DNA from: Chitinophaga pinensis
Lineage (GTDB): Bacteria > Bacteroidota > Bacteroidia > B-17B0 > Aurantibacillaceae
Reading direction: 5' to 3'
DNA length: 36,929 nt
NCBI GenBank assembly: GCA_945887955.1
Contig: CAMCZO010000020.1
Coordinates: forward strand, 1 to 36,929
Part shown: piece after piece, positions 7,785 to 17,004 of the stretch
How the letters are laid out: the number at the start of each line of letters is the position of its first letter
Position numbering within the stretch: position 1 is the first letter of the stretch
Translations under genes and position numbers: made by a program
The notes under the pieces: model-generated
Databases searched by the model: none
What the model saw: only the letters and a program-made list of their open reading frames with translations
Told to the model about the DNA's origin: nothing

Positions 7785-7800
7785 CAATTTTATAAAATAA

Positions 7801-7832
7801 AAATCTCTCTTAAATTAATTTAAGAGAGATTT
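7801..7832 (-). terminator. Terminator of the T9SS cargo gene at 7859-9922
   Basis: A perfect 32-base palindrome (14-bp stem 7801-7814 / 7819-7832, loop TTAA) is followed on the minus strand by TTATTTTATA, so the stem end plus tail gives a T-rich exit. It begins 27 bases past the stop codon and isolates bamD transcription from the upstream gene. Confidence 0.8.
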
Positions 7833-7858
7833 ATTTAAGTGATTTTAACTATTAAATT

Positions 7859-9922
7859 TTATTTAATGATTTTAATAGCTTTAGATTTTCCATTCGAATC
7901 TGTTATTTTTACAAAATAGTATCCAGAAGGATAGTTTAATAAATTAAGCGTTTCTGTTTGTGAATTGGTTATTTGTTTATAAACTAAATCGCCTATCAAT
8001 GAAAAAACTTCTAAGGTATTTCTGCCATCTAAATTCTCAAGATAAACCATTCCATCTATACTAGGAATAGGATATATCAACAAATTAGAATTAAGAATTT
8101 GATTATTTAAATTAGTACAATTAGTTACCACTAACTGTTGAGTTGCTAATTTTGAACATCCTGTTATAGAATTGGTATAAGAATAATTTGCAGTAAAAAT
8201 CCCAACTGTTAACGGGTTAAAAACTCCTAGCGAAGTAACATTACCAGAAAAAACACCACCAGGAGGAGTACCTATTAATGCAACAGTTGCACCGTTTGTT
8301 GCTTTTGTACACATTGTTGCATTCGTTACAGTTAAACTAACATTTGGTAAAGAATTAAAATTAATATTTTGAACATAAAAACTAGAGCCAGGGCAATTAG
8401 CATTTTGACCAACCACAGTTAAACTTTGAACACCAGAAATACTAGATGTTATTGCTATTGAAGCTGTATTAGCAGATGTACTCCATGAATACGAACTAGC
8501 ACCTGCAGCAGTTAATGTAATAGTATTTCCAACACAAGCAGCTGAAGCACCACTCACCGAGACTATTGGTATACCAAAAACAGACACTAAAATTGTTTGG
8601 GTTCCAACACAAGCTCCATTAACACCCGAAACAGCATAAATAGTATTTACGGTTGGACTTACAATTATGGTGGGTAAATTACTGCTAGGTATGGTCCAAG
8701 TAAATGTGGGGTTCCCTGATGCTGTTAAAGTAGTTGTTCCTCCTGCACAAATAGTATTTGTACCTGATATGGTAAGCGATGGAGATAAAGTAGCTGTTAC
8801 AAATATATTTGCAGATGATACGTCGTTAGTTGAAAAATAAAAACCAGCATTCGCGCTTACTTTATACTTTACAGTTAGTGATGCTTGTTGAATTCCTTGA
8901 ATATTAAAAAAAGCCGTTGCATTTTTAGTAGTTAAACTGCCAGTGTTTGAACCGCTAAATGTCCAATTATAAATAGAATCTGGTTGGGTTTGGGCTAAAA
9001 TTGAATTACTTAATGCACCCCATACTTTAGCAAATTTATTAAAATTAAATTGTCGGTTTTCAAGTATATTCATAGGGATAGTAACATTGCTTGTTGTGTT
9101 GCTAAAACTACCATTTGAATTTATACAAATAGATGGGGTTAATACGGTTACACTTGAGGTATATGCAAAAGAAACTCTAGGTGCCACAATATATTCATAA
9201 TCAGTACCTGTACCAAATGTATTTGTTGTTATTTGAAAATTACCAGTTATTCTCATTAACCCCAAACCTTCTCCATACCTTTGTGCTATAGGAACAGTAG
9301 ACGTTGGAGTAGATGCATTGTTTATAAACAAACGAATAGTATCTAATGGATTTGTTGATGCATTTTTAAATAACACTGCAAATTTACCATTCATTACAAT
9401 TGGTGTTGTAAAATTACCTCCTACCCAAATTCCACCATTTGGAGTATTTGGAACGTTTGTCGTAATAGAATCTAGAGGTGGAAAAATAGGTAAGTTTAAT
9501 GCATTTAAATTGCATAAATATAATTTTACTGGCACATTTTGGCTGGGTGCACTTGTGTTTTTATAAACAATTCCCTCTAAGCCATTTACGGTAAGGCTAC
9601 TTGAATTTAAAAAAATAGATCCGCAATGAGAAATTGATAAGGCCCCAGGATAAGGAGCAGAAAGTGTATAAAACTGAGTATTTGGACTCGTTGGCGTACC
9701 ATTTGCAATATTTCTATAATAATGTTTATTATAAAAATAATGTAAGGTGTCATTAATTGATGCAGTAGCTATTTTATTATTTAAATTTTTTGTTATACCC
9801 AAATATTCACTGCTTCTAACAGGATTTATTTGAGCAGTATTAATTTTGAGAATATTCTCTTGAGCATTAATACAAATTGAAATAAATAAACATAACACTA
9901 AAAGTAAATGTAGTTTTTTCAT
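7859..9922 (-). CDS. Secreted protein with Ig-like repeats and T9SS type A sorting domain
   Basis: The 687-residue protein has a signal peptide (residues 1-21, ending INAQ), an N-terminal module (about 55-320) and two Cys-containing Ig/PKD-like repeats at about 390-520 (TICAGGTTTLTASG; AACVGNTITLTAAG). A further GCSKLATQ repeat region follows, then a T9SS C-terminal sorting domain from ~610 (LLIYPIPSIDGMVYLENL to SGYYFVKITDSNGKSKAIKI). Such proteins cross the outer membrane through T9SS and are released or anchored. The N-terminal module is shared with the protein at 23153-24634 (DTLHYFYNK, LYLCN, GEGLG, GTDYE, VAPRV). No enzyme motif is seen; adhesion or structure is likely. It has its own terminator. 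Confidence 0.88.
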   Translation of the reverse strand: MKKLHLLLVLCLFISICINAQENILKINTAQINPVRSSEYLGITKNLNNKIATASINDTLHYFYNKHYYRNIANGTPTSPNTQFYTLSAPYPGALSISHCGSIFLNSSSLTVNGLEGIVYKNTSAPSQNVPVKLYLCNLNALNLPIFPPLDSITTNVPNTPNGGIWVGGNFTTPIVMNGKFAVLFKNASTNPLDTIRLFINNASTPTSTVPIAQRYGEGLGLMRITGNFQITTNTFGTGTDYEYIVAPRVSFAYTSSVTVLTPSICINSNGSFSNTTSNVTIPMNILENRQFNFNKFAKVWGALSNSILAQTQPDSIYNWTFSGSNTGSLTTKNATAFFNIQGIQQASLTVKYKVSANAGFYFSTNDVSSANIFVTATLSPSLTISGTNTICAGGTTTLTASGNPTFTWTIPSSNLPTIIVSPTVNTIYAVSGVNGACVGTQTILVSVFGIPIVSVSGASAACVGNTITLTAAGASSYSWSTSANTASIAITSSISGVQSLTVVGQNANCPGSSFYVQNINFNSLPNVSLTVTNATMCTKATNGATVALIGTPPGGVFSGNVTSLGVFNPLTVGIFTANYSYTNSITGCSKLATQQLVVTNCTNLNNQILNSNLLIYPIPSIDGMVYLENLDGRNTLEVFSLIGDLVYKQITNSQTETLNLLNYPSGYYFVKITDSNGKSKAIKIIK

Positions 9923-9982
9923 AAGTTTAAGGTTTTAATTTAAAATTAAATTTAGGAAAAAAAATTGATAATTCCTATTTTA

Positions 9983-10019
9983 AATAAAAAAAAGCCTCTC
10001 CGTTTAGGGAGAGGCTTTT
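9983..10019 (-). terminator. Terminator of the T9SS cargo gene at 10041-12020
   Basis: A 12-bp stem (9990-10001 with 10008-10019, AAAAGCCTCTCC with GGAGAGGCTTTT) and 6-base loop are followed on the minus strand by eight T in total and then ATTTA. It lies 21 bases past the stop codon. Confidence 0.88.
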
Positions 10020-10040
10020 AATAATAATCGAAAAATAAAC

Positions 10041-12020
10041 TTAGTTTTGATTAACGATTTTGATAGTTTTAGTTTGGTTACTGTCTCCAGTAATTTTAAT
10101 TAAATAATTTCCGCTAGGCTGGTTTTCAAAATTAACTAATACGGTTTCATCATTTGTAAGTTTTGAATAAACAACTTGCCCAAGCATATTGTATACAGTA
10201 ATTGTAGAAACTCCTACTAATCCACTTATTGTTGTTTTACCATTTAATGAAGGATTTGGAGATAATTTAACATCATAAACTGTTGCGCCATTAACTACTA
10301 AACCAACACCACCTGAACATGGAGGAGAACTAGAACTAACACTAATTGTTATTACAGCTTTGTTTGCAGTACAACCACCAGTTGCTGTTCCATTAACTGT
10401 ATAATTAACCGCTCCAGAAAGACCTGTAATTGCTGGAGTAACAGTTGCAATTCCATTTGTTGAAGGGATGATCGAACTAATACTATTCCAAGTAAATGTA
10501 GTAGCACCACCAGTTGCAGATAAAGTAATTGCACTTCCTTTACAAACTAGCGTTTTATTTGCAGCAGCATTAATAGTTGTACTAGAAAATAATAAAGAGG
10601 CCTCCATAGCTAAATTACCATAATTAATTGCAGTTGGAGAACCGCCAGTAATTGGCACTTGATAAAAACCAATTACTCCATTTTGAGGAGAATTACCTAT
10701 AGGAAAATATGCATTAGCAGGTATTCCAAGGCCAACTAAATAAGCGGTATTTGGCATTAATGCTGGTTTAGTTGGAAATAACATAGGATTCCAAACATCC
10801 ATATTATTTGCCGCAATAGTTAATGTGCTTCCTGTTGCAATAATGTTTCCCATATCGTCACATAAAACAGGATATAATTGTTTGCCTAAATTAGCAGCAT
10901 TAGAAAAGCCTGGAATAACACAATTAACTCCTCCTAAACTTGATGTACTAGTACCTGTTGTATACGAAAATGCATAAATAAGTCCAGAAGCACTTGCACC
11001 AGCTCCATTAGCATTACTAGTAAAATTACTTGCAGTTAAATTTGCAGAAGGAATGCGTACATTATTACAAGTAGTACTTTGAGACCAAACAGCAGAATTA
11101 TTAGAAGGAAATTGATCAGGCAATGTAGAAACTTGAATAGTATTAATGCCATTGTTAGTAGGTGTAAATGCTGCAAAAGAAACTAGTAAAGAAGCTCCAG
11201 GTGCAATTGAAGGAATAGTTTGTGAATTAAGAAAGGTGTTAGCTCCAGTAATACCTAAACCTACAGATATATTAGAAAGAGCACCAATACTTGAGTTTTT
11301 TACTACAGCGGTTATAACTTCACTAAAACCAGCTAATTTAGAATTTTTTCCTAAAGCTTTAACATCAGAAACAGATAGCTCATTAGTTGCAGTATTTTGA
11401 GCTAATAAATTAATACTTGGTCTAAAAGCACTAACAGTAAGTGTAGCAGGTGCAGGACCTGCAGAACCAACTTCACCTCTTACGGCACCGCCAGCTAAAC
11501 CCGAAGAATTACAAGCTACAACAGCTAATTGAGAAGCATTTGCAGTAGGACATTGCCAATTACAAGCAACGTAAATACCACCACCAGTGTATGCAAAAGT
11601 TGTTGATAATGCTAAAGAAGTAGCCGATGTTCCATTTGAAACAGGTATACTATAATTTCCTGTATAGTGTGAAGTCATACCAGTAATAATAGTTGACCAA
11701 GAAGTACCTTTAAGATAAGTAGCATCAGCTGTATTTTGAAGGTATAAGGTAAATTGACCAATAGTAGCCGCATTAATACCTTGTAAATAATTAAATACAA
11801 CACTTGTTATAACACTATTTGTTAATGCTAAACCAGCTAATTCAGAATTTTTTATTAAGAAAGCAGCGCGATGATAAACAGCAGTATTTCCACCACTTGC
11901 TAATGCGAAATTAGAACCAGCTTGCTCGTTAGGTGGAGCATTCCAGGACACAATTGGCTGACTGATCATCTTGCCAAATAAAGCAGATAATAATAATAAT
12001 GATAACGTAATTTTTTTCAT
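10041..12020 (-). CDS. Secreted protein with CARDB-like region and T9SS type A sorting domain
   Basis: The 659-residue protein starts with a signal peptide (MKKITLSLLLLSALFGKMISQ) and is rich in Ala, Thr, Ser, Gly and Asn. Residues ~210-320 resemble a CARDB-type beta-sandwich (VVKNSSIGALSNISVGLGI; IPSIAPGASLLVSFAAF; FPSNNSAVW). A Cys-bracketed Ig-like repeat follows near 490-570 (VCKGSAITLSATGG), then a T9SS sorting domain from ~585 (DVKLSPNPSLNGKTTISGL to GNYLIKITGDSNQTKTIKIV). It is secreted through T9SS. No catalytic motif is recognisable, and I cannot name a substrate. It is flanked by its own promoter and terminator, so it is probably expressed alone. Confidence 0.87.
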   Translation of the reverse strand: MKKITLSLLLLSALFGKMISQPIVSWNAPPNEQAGSNFALASGGNTAVYHRAAFLIKNSELAGLALTNSVITSVVFNYLQGINAATIGQFTLYLQNTADATYLKGTSWSTIITGMTSHYTGNYSIPVSNGTSATSLALSTTFAYTGGGIYVACNWQCPTANASQLAVVACNSSGLAGGAVRGEVGSAGPAPATLTVSAFRPSINLLAQNTATNELSVSDVKALGKNSKLAGFSEVITAVVKNSSIGALSNISVGLGITGANTFLNSQTIPSIAPGASLLVSFAAFTPTNNGINTIQVSTLPDQFPSNNSAVWSQSTTCNNVRIPSANLTASNFTSNANGAGASASGLIYAFSYTTGTSTSSLGGVNCVIPGFSNAANLGKQLYPVLCDDMGNIIATGSTLTIAANNMDVWNPMLFPTKPALMPNTAYLVGLGIPANAYFPIGNSPQNGVIGFYQVPITGGSPTAINYGNLAMEASLLFSSTTINAAANKTLVCKGSAITLSATGGATTFTWNSISSIIPSTNGIATVTPAITGLSGAVNYTVNGTATGGCTANKAVITISVSSSSPPCSGGVGLVVNGATVYDVKLSPNPSLNGKTTISGLVGVSTITVYNMLGQVVYSKLTNDETVLVNFENQPSGNYLIKITGDSNQTKTIKIVNQN

Positions 12021-12052
12021 ATTTAGTGATTTTAAGTAATTTTTAATAAATT

Positions 12053-12060
12053 CAAATATA
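12053..12060 (-). promoter_or_regulatory. -7 box upstream of the T9SS cargo gene at 10041-12020
   Basis: TATATTTG on the minus strand matches TAnnTTTG exactly, about 33 bases before the ATG. The -33 position (19 bases further upstream) has only a T run rather than TTG, so the promoter may be weak or activator-dependent. Confidence 0.45.
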
Positions 12061-12156
12061 TTAAAAATAATTTATAAAAAAATATTTATTTAAAAATATA
12101 GATAAAAAGTTGAAAATTAAATAGTTAATTTGCATTTTAAAAAACGATATATATTT

Positions 12157-13752
12157 ATGAAAAAAATCATTATTTCAGCCTTAACACTTTCCACTTTAGT
12201 GCTTTGTTCGCAAACAAATAAAAGGCCTGACAATTGGATTAATTTAGATCCTGGTGTTGATAGTATAAATGGTGTTGGCTCCAATAGAGCATACCAAGAG
12301 CTTTTAAAAAACAAAAAATCAAAAACAATTATTGTAGGGGTTTTAGATAGTGGAGTAGATTTCGAACATGAAGATTTAAAAAATGTGATGTGGACCAATC
12401 CGGGAGAAATAGCTAACAATGGAATTGACGACGATAAAAATGGATATATAGACGATATTCACGGATGGAATTTTATTGGAGGTAAGGATGGTAAAAATGT
12501 ATCAGACGATAATTTAGAAATGACCCGATTAATTCGCAAGTTAAAATCTAAATATGAAGGTAAAACTGAAATCGACTTTAAAAATAAAGAAGAAAAAATT
12601 GAACTAAAATTATATGAGGAAATTAAAGCAGAATATTCTAAAACTAAAGCTCAATTTGATGGCGGCTATAATCAATTAAAATTTTTAATTGATGGTTTCG
12701 AAATGATAACAAAAAAAATTAATTCTGATCAAGGAAAATCTCAAATAACATCAATTGAGCTAGAAAAGTTTCTTCCTGCAAATGAAAATGATTCAACAAT
12801 AAAAACAGTTGCATTATCTATGGTAAAAAGATCAGGTAGTAATTTAGAAGAAACAATTGGTGGATTAAAAGCTGCATTTGAACAATATAAATCTTATGTA
12901 GAATGTGGCTTAAATGAAGCATTTGATCCAAGATCAATTGTGGGAGATGATTATTCTAATTCGAATGAGCGGGATTACGGAAATAATGATTGTAATGGGC
13001 CTGATAGTTTTCATGGAACTCATGTAGCAGGTATAATTGCTGCTTCAAGAAATAATGGAATTGGTATGGATGGTATTGCTGCTGATGTAAAAATTATGGC
13101 TGTAAGATGTGTACCAGCTGGTGATGAGAGAGATAAAGATGTTGCAAATGCAATTAGATATGCCGTTGATAATGGTGCTAAAATTTTAAATATGAGTTTT
13201 GGAAAAAGATTTAGTTGGGATAAAAAAGTAGTTGATGATGCTGTAAAATATGCTGAGAAAAAAGGTGTTTTATTAATACATGCAGCTGGTAACGATAATG
13301 CAGACATTGACATAGTAAATCATTATCCTTGCAAAAAATTTGAGAATAACAGCAAGGCTGAAAACTTTATGGATATTGGTGCATTAAGCTGGAAAAGAGA
13401 AACAAAAATTGTAGCGCCATTTTCTAATTATGGAAAAAATACAGTTGATATTTTTGCTCCAGGAGTAGAAATATACTCTACGGTACCTAAAAATGGCTAT
13501 AAAGATGCAAGCGGAACAAGTATGGCTGCACCAGTTACTGCAGGAGTAGCAGCGGTTTTAAAATCATACTACCCCAATTTAAGCCCACAACAACTAAAAA
13601 AAATATTAATTGAAAGTAGTTTAAAAAATTATAAAAATAAAAAAGTAATTAAGCCAGGTACAAAAGATGAATTAATAGAATTTAAAGAACTCGGAAAAAA
13701 TGGAGGTATTATAAATTTATATGAAGCAATTAAACTGGCAGAGAAACTTTAA
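12157..13752 (+). CDS. S8 family subtilisin-like serine peptidase
   Basis: From the ATG at 12157 (preferred over 12130 because it begins the signal peptide MKKIIISALTLSTLVLCSQ) the protein has 531 residues. The catalytic triad is complete: D64 in GVLDSGVDFEHEDL, H286 in FHGTHVAG and S455 in GTSMAAPV. The oxyanion-hole Asn is in HAAGNDNAD. Between Asp and His lies an unusually long insert of about 220 residues, starting with a Ca-site-like NGIDDDKNGYIDD and continuing as a charged helical stretch (~120-260). A subtilase with this insert is common in Bacteroidota. There is no T9SS sorting domain, so it may stay periplasmic or be a lipoprotein (LVLC is a poor lipobox). It is divergent from the T9SS gene beside it. 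Confidence 0.93.
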   Translation: MKKIIISALTLSTLVLCSQTNKRPDNWINLDPGVDSINGVGSNRAYQELLKNKKSKTIIVGVLDSGVDFEHEDLKNVMWTNPGEIANNGIDDDKNGYIDDIHGWNFIGGKDGKNVSDDNLEMTRLIRKLKSKYEGKTEIDFKNKEEKIELKLYEEIKAEYSKTKAQFDGGYNQLKFLIDGFEMITKKINSDQGKSQITSIELEKFLPANENDSTIKTVALSMVKRSGSNLEETIGGLKAAFEQYKSYVECGLNEAFDPRSIVGDDYSNSNERDYGNNDCNGPDSFHGTHVAGIIAASRNNGIGMDGIAADVKIMAVRCVPAGDERDKDVANAIRYAVDNGAKILNMSFGKRFSWDKKVVDDAVKYAEKKGVLLIHAAGNDNADIDIVNHYPCKKFENNSKAENFMDIGALSWKRETKIVAPFSNYGKNTVDIFAPGVEIYSTVPKNGYKDASGTSMAAPVTAGVAAVLKSYYPNLSPQQLKKILIESSLKNYKNKKVIKPGTKDELIEFKELGKNGGIINLYEAIKLAEKL

Positions 13753-13810
13753 TCACATTGATTAAATTTTTTATCCAAATTTGGATTTTTCTTACTAGCA
13801 AAAAATTAAT

Positions 13811-13843
13811 AAAAATAGCTCTAAAATTTAGAGCTATTTTTTT
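13811..13843 (+). terminator. Bidirectional terminator between the subtilase and efp
   Basis: The near-perfect palindrome (13811-13825 with 13827-13841, core TAGCTCTAAA / TTTAGAGCTA) is followed on the plus strand by seven T (13837-13843) and is also T-rich on the minus strand. It can end both convergent transcripts. Confidence 0.82.
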
Positions 13844-13889
13844 ATTTAAACCTATTGTTTAATTATTGATTGGCTATAAATTAAAGTAA

Positions 13890-14444
13890 TTATTTCATAA
13901 CCCGCTCAACATACTCATTCGTTTCGGTATTTATTTTTAATTTATCACCTATAGATACGAATAGAGGCACTTGAATAGCAATACCGCCTTCTAATTCAGC
14001 AGGTTTTAATAATTTTCCTTTATTTCCTTCTTCTGTATAAGTTACGGTTAACTCAACAAACTTGGGTAATTCTCCGCTTAGTGCCTTTTCATTTTCATCA
14101 AAACGAATTTTTAAAATCATGCCTTCCTGTAAAAACTTTATGGTATCAGCAAACAACAATTTAGGAATATGAGCCTGTTCATATGATTCTTGATTCATAC
14201 ATACTAAAAAATCGCCTTCGGTAAATAAATATTGCATTTCAAACTCATCAACTCGAATTAAATCTATTTTTTCGCCAGAGCGAAAACGTATTTCGCTTTG
14301 TTTACCAGTTTCAACGTTTCTGCATTTAACAGAATAAATTGCATTTCCTTTACCAGGGGTAATGTGATCGTAATCTAAAACTTTTAGTAATTGATTATCA
14401 TGACGAAAAAAAGCGCCACGAGATAAATCGGATGTAGTTGACAT
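13890..14444 (-). CDS. efp: Elongation factor P
   Basis: The 184-residue protein has the three beta-barrel domains of EF-P, which relieves ribosome stalling at proline runs. Domain I carries the tip loop TPGKGNA with lysine K32 at the usual modification site. Domain II spans ~65-125. Domain III ends in KPAELEGGIAIQVPLFVSIG and NTETNEYVERV. The sequence departs from typical EF-P in places: AIYSVKCRNVETG replaces the common AFVRTKLRN stretch, and the segment after YTEEGNKG is a few residues short. No second efp is seen in the window, so I take this as the bacterial EF-P; a divergent paralogue is possible. It has a near-consensus promoter. Confidence 0.93.
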   Translation of the reverse strand: MSTTSDLSRGAFFRHDNQLLKVLDYDHITPGKGNAIYSVKCRNVETGKQSEIRFRSGEKIDLIRVDEFEMQYLFTEGDFLVCMNQESYEQAHIPKLLFADTIKFLQEGMILKIRFDENEKALSGELPKFVELTVTYTEEGNKGKLLKPAELEGGIAIQVPLFVSIGDKLKINTETNEYVERVMK

Positions 14445-14461
14445 AATTATATATTAGTCAA

Positions 14462-14494
14462 CAAATTTACTACCAATTATTAGAACTGACAAAA
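14462..14494 (-). promoter_or_regulatory. Promoter of efp
   Basis: On the minus strand TTTTG (complement of 14490-14494) is followed after 20 bases by TAAATTTG (complement of 14462-14469), an exact match to TAnnTTTG. Transcription would start about 10 bases before the ATG. It is among the best promoter matches in the window. Confidence 0.65.
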
Positions 14495-14510
14495 CTAAAA
14501 TTTAACTGTA

Positions 14511-15296
14511 TTAACTATTTGTGATTTCGTCGAAAACGGCATCCCATAATTTAATGCGCATATTTAAAGAGTTTATGGTAGCATCTTCGGCTTCTTTCCA
14601 AAAAACATCGTTTGTGCCACATAAATTAGATGTCATTTGAATAGCCAAATGGCTGTGATGATCACCATCAATTTCGATGTGACGTTCTAAATAATATTTA
14701 AATATAGAAATTGAATTTGGGAAATTTTGATCAATATCTTTAATAATAGACATAAACATACTTGGTATTAAATCTTCGCGACCAAATGTAAAAATAGCAG
14801 ATTGTAAATGTGGTTTATTTGAATTAATTATATTGAAAGTAAATTCAACAAATTGCTTTGCCGCATCAGGAACATTAGCAGTTGAGAATGCTTGGTTTAA
14901 ATCTCGAGTAGATTTAAGCGTTTCGATAAAAAGTGAAATTTGATTTAAGTTGGCTCCACTTTGTTGCATGGCCTCTTGATACAATTCAAAATGACTTTTT
15001 CTATTACCATGAGCATCAACATCAGATTCTTCGCCCACAACAATTTCGTTAATTAAAAAACGTGTTTCGGCGGTTCCAAAAGGAAACCAAGGAACAGTAG
15101 TGCAGGTTAAATTTTGTTGTAGTGTTTTTAATAAAGACATAAAATCCCAAACAGCGTAAACATGATATTTCATAAACACTCTTAAATCTTTAACATCTTT
15201 AATTACACCATATAATTTATGATTAATAATTTGTTGTCTTAAAGGTTCTATTCTGGATTGAATATCAGAAATGGGTTGATCATGTATCTCTTTCAT
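14511..15296 (-). CDS. DUF3050 protein, heme-oxygenase-like diiron fold
   Basis: The 261-residue cytoplasmic protein matches the DUF3050 family: FMKYHVYAVWDFMSLLKTLQ near residue 41, then VPWFPFGTAETRFLINEIVVGE and the C-terminal YLERHIEIDGDHHSHLA (201-217). The all-helical layout and the spaced E/H ligands (H45, E84, H206, D210, H213/H214) fit the heme-oxygenase-like diiron oxidase superfamily, whose studied members oxidise or fragment amino acids and fatty acids. The reaction for DUF3050 is not known to me. It lies 66 bases upstream of efp on the same strand, but efp has its own promoter, so a functional link is only speculative. Confidence 0.82.
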   Translation of the reverse strand: MKEIHDQPISDIQSRIEPLRQQIINHKLYGVIKDVKDLRVFMKYHVYAVWDFMSLLKTLQQNLTCTTVPWFPFGTAETRFLINEIVVGEESDVDAHGNRKSHFELYQEAMQQSGANLNQISLFIETLKSTRDLNQAFSTANVPDAAKQFVEFTFNIINSNKPHLQSAIFTFGREDLIPSMFMSIIKDIDQNFPNSISIFKYYLERHIEIDGDHHSHLAIQMTSNLCGTNDVFWKEAEDATINSLNMRIKLWDAVFDEITNS

Positions 15297-15363
15297 TATG
15301 GTATAAAATTTTGAATATTAACAAAAAGAAAGAGGTGTTTGTTTAAATACTAATTAAAAATAA

Positions 15364-16905
15364 TTATAATGGGATATTACCATGTTTCTTTTTAGGTAAA
15401 ACATCAACTTTATTTTCGAGCATTTTAAAGGCCTTGATTAACTTTATACGAGTATCTTCAGGTTTTATTACTTCGTCAATAAACCCTCTTTCGGCAGCCC
15501 GATAAGGATTAGCAAACATGGTTTGATATTCAGATTCTTTTTCTTTCAATTTAGAAACTTTATCTTTAGATGAAGCAATATCATTTTTAAAAATAATTTC
15601 GGCGGCGCCCTTAGCTCCCATTACTGCAATTTCGGCAGATGGCCAAGCGTAATTCATATCTGCTCCAATGTGTTTACTGTTCATCACATCGTATGCACCA
15701 CCGTATGCTTTTCGAGTAATAACAGTAATTCTTGGAACGGTGGCTTCGCTAAAAGCATATAATAACTTAGCGCCATTGGTTATAATAGCATTCCATTCTT
15801 GATCGGTACCAGGTAAAAAACCAGGAACATCTTCAAAAACTAATAAAGGAATATTAAAGCTATCGCAAAAACGAACAAAGCGAGCGGCTTTAGTACTTGA
15901 ATGTATATCTAATACGCCAGCTAAAACTGAGGGTTGATTAGCAACAATGCCTATGCTTCTTCCAGCCAATCTTGCAAAACCAACTACAATATTTTCGGCA
16001 AATAATTTATGTACCTCAAAAAAAGTATCATTATCAATTACTTTTTCAATAACCTCTCTAATATCATAAGGTTGATTGGCGTTTGAGGGGATTATTGAAT
16101 TTAAATCAGGGCGTGATTCATTACCAATTGAATATTGAAGAAAAGGGGGTTCATCTTCACAATTTTGTGGCAAAAAACTTAATATTTTTTTTAAATAATT
16201 AATGGCTTCTAATTCGTTAGCGCATGCGAAATGAGTTACGCCACTTTTGGTAGCATGAGTAATGGCGCCTCCGAGCTCTTCGCTGGTTACTTCTTCATGT
16301 GTAACCGTTTTTACAACATTAGGACCAGTAACAAACATATAACTAGTGTTTTCAACCATTAGGATAAAATCGGTAATTGCAGGGCTATAAACTGCGCCAC
16401 CAGCGCAAGGTCCCATAATGGCACTTAATTGAGGGATTACTCCACTACTGCGAACATTGCGAAAAAAAATATCGGCATAACCGCCTAAAGAAACAACACC
16501 TTCTTGAATGCGAGCTCCACCACTATCGTTTAAACCAATAATTGGCGCACCATTTTTAAGGGCTAGATCCATAATTTTACAAATTTTTTCGGCATGAGTC
16601 TCACTTAAACTCCCACCAAAAACTGTAAAGTCTTGAGAATAAACATAAGTTAATCGGCCGTTAATATTTCCATAGCCAGTTACTACTCCATCACCCAAAT
16701 ACTTCTCTTTATCCAATCCAAAATCATTACTTCGGTGTAAAACCAACATACCAATTTCTTCAAAAGTTCCTTCATCTAATAAAAAATGTATGCGTTCACG
16801 TGCAGTGAGTTTAGCTTTTTTATGCTGAGCATCAATTCTATTTTGACCACCACCTATGAGTGCTTCAGCTTTTTTTTGTTCTAAAATCTTTAATTTATCG
16901 ACCAT
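15364..16905 (-). CDS. Acyl-CoA carboxylase beta subunit (carboxyltransferase; propionyl/methylmalonyl type)
   Basis: The 513-residue protein is a full carboxyltransferase subunit of the propionyl-CoA/acyl-CoA carboxylase family. The N half carries [19 protein letters not shown], the [17 protein letters not shown] block and the oxyanion-hole loop [12 protein letters not shown] (126-137). The C half carries [27 protein letters not shown] and the second loop [11 protein letters not shown], then the Pro/Trp-containing [20 protein letters not shown]. It transfers carboxyl from biotin to an acyl-CoA. The biotin carboxylase and carrier subunits are not in the window. Substrate cannot be fixed from sequence alone; propionyl-CoA is the commonest for this type in Bacteroidota. 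Confidence 0.93.
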   Translation of the reverse strand: MVDKLKILEQKKAEALIGGGQNRIDAQHKKAKLTARERIHFLLDEGTFEEIGMLVLHRSNDFGLDKEKYLGDGVVTGYGNINGRLTYVYSQDFTVFGGSLSETHAEKICKIMDLALKNGAPIIGLNDSGGARIQEGVVSLGGYADIFFRNVRSSGVIPQLSAIMGPCAGGAVYSPAITDFILMVENTSYMFVTGPNVVKTVTHEEVTSEELGGAITHATKSGVTHFACANELEAINYLKKILSFLPQNCEDEPPFLQYSIGNESRPDLNSIIPSNANQPYDIREVIEKVIDNDTFFEVHKLFAENIVVGFARLAGRSIGIVANQPSVLAGVLDIHSSTKAARFVRFCDSFNIPLLVFEDVPGFLPGTDQEWNAIITNGAKLLYAFSEATVPRITVITRKAYGGAYDVMNSKHIGADMNYAWPSAEIAVMGAKGAAEIIFKNDIASSKDKVSKLKEKESEYQTMFANPYRAAERGFIDEVIKPEDTRIKLIKAFKMLENKVDVLPKKKHGNIPL

Positions 16906-16928
16906 AAGATTAAAATTTTGATTAATTA

Positions 16929-16946
16929 TTTCATTTTTAAATGAAA
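16929..16946. repeat. Short perfect inverted repeat upstream of the carboxylase gene
   Basis: TTTCATTT (16929-16936) and AAATGAAA (16939-16946) form an 8-bp dyad separated by TT, 24 bases upstream of the carboxylase start. It has the size and symmetry of an operator for a dimeric regulator. AT-rich DNA produces such dyads by chance, so this is tentative. Confidence 0.3.
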
Positions 16947-17004
16947 CAAAATACAGGTTTAAAGATATTGTTTAATTTAATAAAACATATAACATAAAAA
17001 AAAG

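Noticed and set aside
10352..10534. Leu/Gln-rich frame inside the T9SS cargo gene
   Set aside because: It is a frame-shifted reading of a low-complexity Thr/Ala/Gly region of the real protein.
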